Program-made: the position numbers and the translations under genes
Part shown: in pieces, positions 58,181-64,000 of the stretch
How positions within the stretch are numbered: the stretch's first letter is position 1
Layout of the letters: the number at the start of each line of letters is the position of its first letter
Virus record (IMG/VR): IMGVR_UViG_3300032288_004022
Coordinates: 31,572-95,571 of that record
Source of the DNA: a virus
Length of the DNA stretch: 64,000 nt
Strand: one strand, 5' to 3'
Notes under the pieces: model-generated
Seen by the model: the letters and a program-made list of their open reading frames with translations, nothing else
Database searches by the model: none
Told to the model about the DNA's origin: nothing

Positions 58181-59088
58181 TGTCCAAAATTGAAGAACAG
58201 GAAAAACTGTTACAAGCACTCAAATTCACTCCGCGCACCTACAAGATTCAACTGTGGGGCTATGGTGGCGAGCATGTAATGGGCACAGTGGATCGCAAGA
58301 TATATGATTACTTCCGTGGTCGCAGACTCAGTGTGCCAGACTATGCCTGGGGAGGGTATGATGGGGAAGTGCCCGAAGACATGCAACCATTCTATCCTGG
58401 AGCGTGGCACGACTGCGATGACATGGGGCATGCATGGGGCGTGGATGTCAATGCTGGACATCTGCAGATTCTGGACGAAAATGAAAACATTGTTTATGAG
58501 CGTGAACTGTCGGATCTTGACGGTTGCGATGTGCAACTCAGCACCATAGAAGAAGTTTGGATTGATCAAAAAGAACCTGGCACTGTGGTGTTCTACGGAT
58601 ACACCTCTGACAAGGGCTCATTCTTTGAAGCAGACATTGAACTTCGACAACCGTTTGACCCTGAAAAACTACTGATAAAAATTTCAGATTTTGACAGCAA
58701 CGAGATTGTTGTGGGTGCAGAATACGACGGCGAAGAGCTGGACAATTATGGTGGCGACACCAACGGCAAAAGTTCTGAGTATGCGTTCTACGTTGCAGGG
58801 TCAAACCAAGGCAAGGGCTACGAACGCTATCGCGACATGGATGACATCCAGTATGGACTGACTGACTGGTTCCCGGCCAAAATTGATCCGGTAAGGCCGG
58901 GCAAATACAATGTTCACACTCAAGATGGACATGAGTATCAGGCCAGTTGGAATGGCACGTTTTGGTACAACGAATGGAACGATAAAGAGTCCTTGAAAAT
59001 TAAAAAATGGCAGGGTGTGGCCTATGATCCTGACGAACAAGATCTTCGCGAAGATTTAGACAAAATCATTTTAGAATTTAACAGTTAA
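58177..59088 (+). CDS. Acidic hypothetical protein, larger partner
   Basis: A protein of 303 residues from ATG 58177 (the ATG one codon later is also possible). Rich in Asp, Glu, Gly, Tyr and Trp with short beta repeats such as KIQLWGYGGEHVMGTV and ELQ-type turns. PGKYNVHTQDGHEYQASW near the end suggests a small beta domain. Widespread in this genome block but not assigned to a family. It ends the run before the structured-RNA region. Confidence 0.65.
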   Translation: MMSKIEEQEKLLQALKFTPRTYKIQLWGYGGEHVMGTVDRKIYDYFRGRRLSVPDYAWGGYDGEVPEDMQPFYPGAWHDCDDMGHAWGVDVNAGHLQILDENENIVYERELSDLDGCDVQLSTIEEVWIDQKEPGTVVFYGYTSDKGSFFEADIELRQPFDPEKLLIKISDFDSNEIVVGAEYDGEELDNYGGDTNGKSSEYAFYVAGSNQGKGYERYRDMDDIQYGLTDWFPAKIDPVRPGKYNVHTQDGHEYQASWNGTFWYNEWNDKESLKIKKWQGVAYDPDEQDLREDLDKIILEFNS

Positions 59089-59091
59089 TTC

Positions 59092-59120
59092 TTGACATCG
59101 CGCCGCGATCCATGTATAAT
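59092..59120 (+). promoter_or_regulatory. Full-consensus sigma70 promoter
   Basis: TTGACA (59092-59097), a 17-base spacer, TATAAT (59115-59120). Both hexamers match the bacterial consensus exactly, the only such promoter seen in the window. It points into a structured non-coding region rather than directly at a gene. Confidence 0.92.
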
Positions 59121-59126
59121 TACTGT

Positions 59127-59310
59127 GTGCATGGACAAAGAGATTGGGCTGTTCAATGGCCAGGTAGGGTGATTCGATAACCTAGGCCTACCAGGCACCG
59201 TGGCATGTGAACAGAAGTCCCGTAGGTTGCGACAAAGACCTCGGTCTGGCAACAGACCAAAACCCAGGCTGGAACCCCGGGGGTATGCCAAGAGGAAAAA
59301 ATCTAGTAAG
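59127..59310 (+). ncRNA. Candidate structured RNA (or structured leader)
   Basis: About 185 bases between the consensus promoter and the ATG at 59320 have several nested stems. An outer helix CTGTTCA / TGAACAG (59149-59155 with 59208-59214), possibly extended by GGG / CCC, encloses a 10-position helix (59159-59168 with 59187-59196, one A-A mismatch). A separate GGTCTG-GCAA-CAGACC hairpin with a GNRA tetraloop is at 59233-59248. GC-rich CCCAGG/CCGGGGG segments follow at 59252-59283. The frame that passes through it codes an implausible Arg/Lys/Pro-rich stretch. I recognise no known RNA family. It may be a stable small RNA, a regulatory 5' leader or a ribozyme-like element. Confidence 0.55.
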
Positions 59311-59319
59311 GTTGTGTAT

Positions 59320-59637
59320 ATGACTGTTAACATCGAGGCCTCTACGTCGAGTATGCCGACATCAATTGACTCGCTTAAAGAAACGCCTTTGCCCATGCAC
59401 AAATTATTTTTTGAACTGTCTACCATCAGTCAATGGTATGCTATCATGCGAGAAGCACGAGCACAGTTTGGCAAAAATTGGCGCAGTCAAAGTCATGTCA
59501 AACGCAGACTTGACCGTATACTGTATAAAGATAACCTGGCCACAGAGCGTGTTTGGTTTGAGGTGCCAGATCCCAAATTTGGTACCTGGGTCGCCATTAA
59601 ACATGCTGTTAGACAGGTAGCGGCCACTAATAAATAA
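59320..59637 (+). CDS. Hypothetical protein downstream of the structured region
   Basis: A protein of 105 residues from ATG 59320, chosen over an upstream GTG at 59200 because the extra 40 residues would be translated structured RNA. Helical, basic second half (SHVKRRLDRILYKDNLATERV). Ribosome binding site weak (TAAGG). Not recognised. If the leader is a riboregulator, this is its target. Confidence 0.65.
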   Translation: MTVNIEASTSSMPTSIDSLKETPLPMHKLFFELSTISQWYAIMREARAQFGKNWRSQSHVKRRLDRILYKDNLATERVWFEVPDPKFGTWVAIKHAVRQVAATNK

Positions 59638-59643
59638 ATTTCT

Positions 59644-61092
59644 ATGATATTTGGTTTTGCTATTTTGGCCACTGCTCTTTTATTGAGCGCGGTGGCTGCC
59701 TATTACTCTGTGGCTGGCCTGGTTGCTATATTTTCTGCGGCAACTATTCCTGTGATCATCATGGGTGGCTCATTGGAACTGGGCAAGATTGCAGCCACTG
59801 TGTGGTTGCACAACAATTGGCGCCGTGCAGGGTGGGCCTTCAAAGTGTATCTTGTGCCAGCAGTGGCATTTTTAATGCTGTTGACCAGCATGGGTATATT
59901 TGGATACCTATCAAAAGCACACAGTGATCAAAGCTTAGTAAGTGGAGATGTTGTTAGCAAAATTGCAATCTATGATGAAAAGATCAAGACCGAAAAAGAA
60001 AACATTGAAGCAAACCGTAAGGCACTTAAACAGATGGATGAAGGAGTGGACTCGGTACTGGGCCGCTCAACAGATGAAAAAGGTGCCGACAAAGCAGTGG
60101 CTCTGCGTCGCGCCCAGCAGAAAGAACGTGCTAGACTTCAAGCTGAAATATCACAGTCGCAAAAGTCTATTGCGGAACTTAACGATGCCCGTGCGCCTAT
60201 TGCCGCCGAAGTACGCAAAGTTGAAGCCGAAGTTGGTCCCATAAAATACATTGCGGCCCTGCTGTACGGGGACAACCCTGATGACAATCTACTAGAACGT
60301 GCAGTGCGTTGGATGATCATAATGATTGTGTTGGTGTTTGATCCCCTGGCCTTGACATTGATTCTGGCCGCCAACAAACAGTTTGAGTGGGCACGTCAAG
60401 GCACCGGTGGATTTATTCACGATGAGTCTGTGCCCAAGTACGAGCCCGATGATGGCCCACTAACCAAACAACAACTTGAAACCCTGCGCGAGGTCGCAAA
60501 GACAGAGCCTCCAACGCAGGAACCACCCCCACATAGTTCTGACACACATCCTTATTTGACACAGGGTTTTCAATATCCGCCGGGTTGGATGTTTCATCCA
60601 CCCATGGTGGCCAAATCTGACGAAGTGACACCATGGGAAGACCATGAAGAAATAGGATCTGAAAACCAGGAACTCAAAGCAGCCATCAAGCAATGGAAGG
60701 CTGACAACCCTGATGACACAATAAAAAATCAACGATCCAAATTTATACGAGGTGAAATTAACGAATTGCCTTGGATGCGTCTGGTAGCTGACAATGCCAA
60801 ACCAGAAAACCGCACTGGTTTTGGCACAAGTTTTCCAGAAACCGCCAACAAAGGCGATTCGTTTGTGCGAGTAGACATTGTGCCCAATGTTGTGTACAAA
60901 TTCAATGGGACAAACTGGATTGCGGTTGACAAAAACCTCAGCGACAGTTACACTTATGATTCAGCGTATATCGAACACCTGGTGAACAAAATAAGCACAG
61001 GCGAATATGATCCCGAATTGTTGAGCAACAGCGAACGTCAACAGTTAGAAAATTATCTACAAACCAACAAGGCAAACAATGAAATCAAATGA
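59644..61092 (+). CDS. Membrane protein with coiled coil, possible inner-membrane phage protein
   Basis: A protein of 482 residues. Hydrophobic segments near residues 1-22, 25-45 and 70-95, then a long coiled coil (about 110-205, rich in Lys, Glu and Ala), another membrane segment (about 218-245, WMIIMIVLVFDPLALTLILAA), and a soluble C-terminal half with FNGTNWIAVDKN. This arrangement is known from many phages of aquatic bacteria, where the function is not established. AATAAATA lies 8 bases before the start. Confidence 0.75.
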   Translation: MIFGFAILATALLLSAVAAYYSVAGLVAIFSAATIPVIIMGGSLELGKIAATVWLHNNWRRAGWAFKVYLVPAVAFLMLLTSMGIFGYLSKAHSDQSLVSGDVVSKIAIYDEKIKTEKENIEANRKALKQMDEGVDSVLGRSTDEKGADKAVALRRAQQKERARLQAEISQSQKSIAELNDARAPIAAEVRKVEAEVGPIKYIAALLYGDNPDDNLLERAVRWMIIMIVLVFDPLALTLILAANKQFEWARQGTGGFIHDESVPKYEPDDGPLTKQQLETLREVAKTEPPTQEPPPHSSDTHPYLTQGFQYPPGWMFHPPMVAKSDEVTPWEDHEEIGSENQELKAAIKQWKADNPDDTIKNQRSKFIRGEINELPWMRLVADNAKPENRTGFGTSFPETANKGDSFVRVDIVPNVVYKFNGTNWIAVDKNLSDSYTYDSAYIEHLVNKISTGEYDPELLSNSERQQLENYLQTNKANNEIK

Positions 61093-62293
61093 CACTATTG
61101 ACACATGCAGTTTTTGTGGCAAACACAAAGATGCGGTTGCTAAACTCATTGTTGGCGAAAGTGTTGCAATTTGTAATGAGTGTGTGGAACTTTGCGAAAC
61201 ACTGCTTGCAGATGAAAGCATAGTCAAACCAACAGACTCAGTTGAACTTGATCCACAAGCCATCAAAGAACATCTTGACCAGTATGTGGTCGGGCAAGAT
61301 CGAGCCAAACAGGTGTTGAGTGTGGCAGTGGTAAATCACTACAAACGTATTGCCAATCCTGATCCCAATGTAGAAATTGAAAAGTGTAACATTTTGATGT
61401 TTGGGCCCACTGGATCAGGAAAAACATTGTTGGCTCGCAGTGTGGCACGTTATCTTGATGTACCATTTGTGATTGCCGACGCCACCAGTTTGACCGAAGC
61501 AGGCTATGTGGGCGACGATGTTGAAAGTTTGATTTCGCGACTGTTTGCGGCCGCCAATGGTGACGTGGCCAAGACTCAACGTGGCATTGTGTTCATTGAC
61601 GAAATTGACAAAATTAGTCGTAGAAGTGAGAGTGCCAGTATCACACGCGACGTCTCAGGCGAAGGTGTGCAGCAGGCCCTGCTGAAATTGGTGGAGGGCA
61701 CCAAGTGCAGAGTCACCCCCACTGGTAATCGCAAGCACCCATCGGGCGAAATGATCGAAATTGACACCACAAACATTTTGTTCATTGCTGGTGGTGCATT
61801 TGTGGGACTGGAAGCTGTGGTCAAAAATCGAGTGCGCGGCACCAGCATTGGATTTGGAGCCAAGGTAAATTCTGATGTCAACACCAATTTGGATCAAGTT
61901 ACACCAGATGACTTGATCAAGTTTGGAATGATCCCGGAGTTTATTGGACGCTTCCCTGGCTGGGTAGCACTCAAGGAACTCAGCAAAGAAGATCTCATTC
62001 GTATTTTATTGGATGTCAAGCACAGTTACATCCAGCAGTATTCGTGGTTGTTTGGACAAGATCGAGTTGAACTAGAATTCAGTCCCGAAGCCTTGGAATT
62101 GATTGCTGATCGCACTATTTTAAACAAAACTGGCGCTAGGGGCCTGCACAGCGAACTAGAGCGGGTGCTGCTACCACACATGTTCTATTTGGCACAGTAT
62201 CGTCGGCAAGGAATTGACCGGGTGATCATTGATGCCGACCAGGTAAATACTCCTATAGAACTCAAGGAAGCAAATGCAAAAACTCAGGGGTAG
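61079..62293 (+). CDS. clpX: ClpX-like AAA+ unfoldase
   Basis: A protein of 404 residues. The N-terminal zinc domain has Cys10, Cys13, Cys32 and Cys35. Walker A GPTGSGKT is at 109-116, Walker B IVFIDEID at 170-177, the pore loop GYVG at 142-145, the RKH loop at 218-220, and the ClpP-binding IGF tripeptide at 257-259. With the IGF loop kept it can probably dock on host ClpP and redirect proteolysis. It overlaps the coiled-coil membrane gene by 14 bases. E. coli ClpX has 424 residues. Confidence 0.96.
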   Translation: MKSNDTIDTCSFCGKHKDAVAKLIVGESVAICNECVELCETLLADESIVKPTDSVELDPQAIKEHLDQYVVGQDRAKQVLSVAVVNHYKRIANPDPNVEIEKCNILMFGPTGSGKTLLARSVARYLDVPFVIADATSLTEAGYVGDDVESLISRLFAAANGDVAKTQRGIVFIDEIDKISRRSESASITRDVSGEGVQQALLKLVEGTKCRVTPTGNRKHPSGEMIEIDTTNILFIAGGAFVGLEAVVKNRVRGTSIGFGAKVNSDVNTNLDQVTPDDLIKFGMIPEFIGRFPGWVALKELSKEDLIRILLDVKHSYIQQYSWLFGQDRVELEFSPEALELIADRTILNKTGARGLHSELERVLLPHMFYLAQYRRQGIDRVIIDADQVNTPIELKEANAKTQG

Positions 62294-62498
62294 ATCAGTA
62301 CTGGTGCAAGACGGGCAAGTAGAAAAAGCCCTGCGCAAGTTCAAAAAGAAAATTCAAGATTCTGGAATTTTGAATGATGTTCGTGATCATGAGTTTTATG
62401 TCAAGCCCACCACTCGCCGCAAACTCAAGGCCAGTGCCGCTCGAAATCGCTGGCGTAAAAAACTAGCAGATCAACAGTTGCCCAAAAAACTCTACTGA
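62274..62498 (+). CDS. rpsU: Ribosomal protein bS21-like
   Basis: A protein of 74 residues, very basic. EKALRKFKKKIQDSGILNDVRDHEFYVKP (split here at IQDSG) and RRKLKASAARNRWRKK follow the bS21 pattern: an aLR-x-FK helix, a GI-L turn, then a K-P-(4)-RK-x-K helix. bS21 sits near the 3' end of 16S rRNA and helps initiation. Phage copies may replace the host protein and shift translation toward phage mRNA. It overlaps clpX by 20 bases. Confidence 0.88.
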   Translation: MQKLRGRSVLVQDGQVEKALRKFKKKIQDSGILNDVRDHEFYVKPTTRRKLKASAARNRWRKKLADQQLPKKLY

Positions 62499-62761
62499 TG
62501 TACATAGAATTCCAACTGCCCACGGGTGCAGGGGGAATGACTGCACAATACACAAACTCAGTACTCAACCGTAATCTTCATGCATGGAGTGATCGTTACG
62601 GCATTCCTTACAACAAGAAAATACACAAATGGACTGTGAGAGTCACGTTTGACAACGAAGAAAACTACAGTTTTTTCGCTCTGACCTGGAACCCCACAAG
62701 TGAAAATGTGTTGAGCTATCTTACCAATTATCGTTTGATAGAACCCATGAATCGTGTATAA
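62498..62761 (+). CDS. Small conserved protein
   Basis: A protein of 87 residues that shares its first base with the last base of the bS21 stop. A beta-alpha-beta pattern is visible (YIEFQLPTG, then AHRNL-like helix, then HKWTVRVTFDNEENYSFFALTW). Not assigned to a family, though it resembles short proteins common in T4-like phages of aquatic bacteria. A ribosome-related role is possible from position only. Confidence 0.65.
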   Translation: MYIEFQLPTGAGGMTAQYTNSVLNRNLHAWSDRYGIPYNKKIHKWTVRVTFDNEENYSFFALTWNPTSENVLSYLTNYRLIEPMNRV

Positions 62762-62767
62762 TAAATA
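62760..62767 (+). promoter_or_regulatory. Late promoter-like box (AATAAATA)
   Basis: AATAAATA in the 68-base gap upstream of the Hsp20 gene. It overlaps the end of the previous gene. A second possible reading is a chance AT-rich stop region. Confidence 0.5.
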
Positions 62768-62829
62768 ACTGTGTAGTGCCCATGGTGGGGCTACATTACA
62801 AGTCATCTTGCTTATAAAGGAGAAAACAA

Positions 62830-63288
62830 ATGACAAAAACTCTCACTCTTCGTAGTTTCGACATTCCCGCACTCACCAAATTTGGTATCGGTTTTGATAA
62901 CATGTTTGATGAACTCATGCGTGTGAGTGCTCAACAATCCAGCACAAACTATCCACCTTACGACATTGTACAAGTCAACGACGATGAGTACATGATCAGT
63001 GTAGCTGTGGCCGGATTTGGGCACGACGATCTCACAGTGACCAAGGACAAAAAGTTCTTGATCATTGAAGGCAAGCACAGCCGTGAAACTGTGGAGAATG
63101 AAGATAGCACTGCAAAATACTTGCACAAAGGTATTAGTGAAAGAAGTTTTCGCAGAGAATTCCAACTTGCAGACCATGTGGAAATCAGCAATGCTCACCT
63201 TGAGCTAGGCATTCTAAGCGTACATCTCAAGCGAGAAGTGCCCGAGGAAGCCAAGCCTAAAACTATTGCTATCACTTACGCTTCCTAA
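62830..63288 (+). CDS. Small heat-shock protein (Hsp20/IbpA-like)
   Basis: A protein of 152 residues with an N-terminal arm (1-35), an alpha-crystallin domain (about 38-130: PPYDIVQVNDDEYMISVAVAG, split, to LELGILSVHLKRE) with the conserved G-x-L-x-V motif (GILSV), and a short C-terminal extension. It holds unfolding proteins in soluble form. AAAGGAG precedes the ATG. Hsp20 genes are frequent in T4-like phages of aquatic bacteria, where they may aid capsid assembly. Confidence 0.93.
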   Translation: MTKTLTLRSFDIPALTKFGIGFDNMFDELMRVSAQQSSTNYPPYDIVQVNDDEYMISVAVAGFGHDDLTVTKDKKFLIIEGKHSRETVENEDSTAKYLHKGISERSFRREFQLADHVEISNAHLELGILSVHLKREVPEEAKPKTIAITYAS

Positions 63289-63304
63289 TATAATAGCGTA
63301 AATA

Positions 63305-63329
63305 CAGTAGCGGCACGGTGCCGCTACTG
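63305..63329 (+). promoter_or_regulatory. Strong hairpin between hsp20 and clpS
   Basis: An 11-bp perfect inverted repeat (CAGTAGCGGCA / TGCCGCTACTG, loop CGG) lies 17 bases after the Hsp20 stop and ends 17 bases before the clpS ATG. No T-run follows, so it is not a standard terminator. It may stabilise or separate the two mRNAs, or control clpS translation. Confidence 0.6.
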
Positions 63330-63346
63330 AACAACAAGGAACTGAA

Positions 63347-63658
63347 ATGGCACAGAGCGATACAAGAACACGAATCAAGCCTGCTGAAGACTTAAAAGAA
63401 CCACCAATGTACCGTGTTGTATATCTCAATGATAATCAAACAACCTACGAATTTGTGGTGGAAACACTGATGGAATATTTTGATTACAACGTAGAAACTG
63501 CTGAGACCATCACAAAAGACATCCATGAAGAAGGATCAGCTTGTGTGGCAGTGTTGCCTTACGAAATTGCCGAACAAAAAGGTGTTGAGGTAACCATGTT
63601 GGCACGAGCTCAAAACTACCCACTGCAGGTCAGAGTTGAGCCCGAAAGCGTAATTTAA
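63347..63658 (+). CDS. clpS: ClpS-like adaptor protein
   Basis: A protein of 103 residues close to bacterial ClpS (106): a flexible N-terminus, then PPMYRVVYLNDNQTTYEFVV with the substrate-binding Asn-Asp pair, HEEGSACVAVLPYEIAEQK with the His of the N-degron pocket, and LQVRVEPE. ClpS delivers N-end-rule substrates to ClpAP. Together with the phage ClpX it suggests active redirection of host proteolysis. It ends sharing TTAA with the convergent gene. Confidence 0.93.
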   Translation: MAQSDTRTRIKPAEDLKEPPMYRVVYLNDNQTTYEFVVETLMEYFDYNVETAETITKDIHEEGSACVAVLPYEIAEQKGVEVTMLARAQNYPLQVRVEPESVI

Positions 63659-64000
63659 AAATCCACAACTATTCTCTTGGGATAATACACCGATTTGGCA
63701 TGCGGTGTATTTCCTCGCCCGCGGCAGTTGTTGACAAAACGAATACCACCTCGAACCTGATCCACGTCACCATGATAGTGACCAAAGCACCAGGTATGTA
63801 ACTTGTTTTCGGTGTCTGCGGCAGCGGCCTGCATCATGAGTCGATTGCCCATGGTGTTGAATTTCATGCTTCCGTCGAGTTCTATATCATGTGCGATCAG
63901 CGCAGGATCAGGTACTGTGTGAGTGACCATGACGATCTTTTTTACATCTTTGTGAGTTTGTAACCTGCTGACACTGGACAACATGTAACTGGCATCGGTA
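63655..64000 (-). CDS. Calcineurin-like metallophosphoesterase (cut by window end)
   Basis: The C-terminal part of a minus-strand gene that runs to or past the last base. An in-frame ATG is at 63984 but the real start is probably outside. Two family motifs are visible: VMVTHTVP (GNH/H-type metal ligand) and WCFGHYHGD (G-H-x-H). The N-terminal D-x-H and GD motifs would lie beyond the window. Roles in phages vary, from nucleotide to protein or RNA phosphate removal. Confidence 0.8.
   Translation of the reverse strand, partial: TDASYMLSSVSRLQTHKDVKKIVMVTHTVPDPALIAHDIELDGSMKFNTMGNRLMMQAAAADTENKLHTWCFGHYHGDVDQVRGGIRFVNNCRGRGNTPHAKSVYYPKRIVVDF

Noticed and set aside
59200-59319. GTG-started N-terminal extension of the gene at 59320
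   Set aside because: It would encode a low-complexity Arg/Lys/Pro stretch through a region with strong RNA stems; the ATG at 59320 is the better start.

Overview
The window is a stretch of a tailed, T4-like (myovirus-type) phage genome, probably from an aquatic Gram-negative host. The evidence is the T4-type replication and recombination set (gp32, UvsX, a UvsY-like protein, UvsW, gp61 primase, gp41 helicase, ATP DNA ligase), virion genes of the kind seen in T4-like phages of marine and freshwater bacteria, T4-like late-promoter boxes (CTAAATA / TATAAATA / AATAAATA), and near-continuous packing with ATGA, TTGA or TAATG start-stop overlaps. I saw no tRNA, rRNA, CRISPR array or insertion sequence. 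The host cannot be fixed from the sequence. Isocitrate lyase, D-amino-acid dehydrogenase, LPS/capsule-type sugar genes and outer-membrane proteins suggest a heterotrophic proteobacterium.

Layout. 1-1394: end of an unknown gene and two related, convergent 2OG-Fe(II)-oxygenase-like genes. 1546-5477: ssDNA-binding and recombination block (32, uvsX, an acidic protein, a uvsY-like gene) ending in S-adenosylmethionine synthetase. 5497-17100: a large surface-glycan region. Plus-strand genes encode a nucleotidyltransferase-cupin fusion, a GT8-like enzyme and five paralogous KpsC/KpsS-like proteins. A six-gene minus-strand cassette (three glycosyltransferases, a methyltransferase, a sugar 4,6-dehydratase, an RmlD-like reductase) is inserted among them. 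17101-19082: four small transcription units, each with a near-identical host-type promoter, the last encoding an AAA+ ATPase. 19121-26102: AT-rich unknowns, UvsW, then a replisome-accessory cluster including a miniature DnaE-like protein. 26192-31220: GIY-YIG endonuclease, a virion protein, primase, helicase and a radical-SAM protein. 31217-42697: virion and assembly genes under late promoters, interrupted by a glycine-zipper outer-membrane lipoprotein-like gene, IscU/IscA, dCMP deaminase and a PD-(D/E)XK nuclease. 42700-49390: nrdA-aceA-dadA-nrdB-glutaredoxin-methyltransferase. 49392-53124: PAAR tip, a large tail protein, a phage-encoded outer-membrane beta-barrel and a virion protein. 53248-59088: small early genes, DNA ligase and a BAX-inhibitor-1-like membrane protein. 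59092-64000: a strong promoter with a putative structured RNA, a coiled-coil membrane protein, ClpX, ribosomal protein bS21, Hsp20, ClpS and a metallophosphoesterase cut by the window edge.

How it fits together. The phage brings its own replication and recombination machinery and nucleotide supply (NrdAB, glutaredoxin, dCMP deaminase). It also carries many host-takeover genes: Fe-S assembly, glyoxylate-shunt and D-amino-acid enzymes, SAM synthesis, protein quality control, ribosome modification and cell-surface remodelling. The most unusual items are the 183-residue DnaE-like protein that keeps the catalytic aspartates, isocitrate lyase plus D-amino-acid dehydrogenase inside the ribonucleotide reductase operon, the six-fold promoter cassette, three promoters placed for leaderless mRNAs, and the structured region at 59127-59310.
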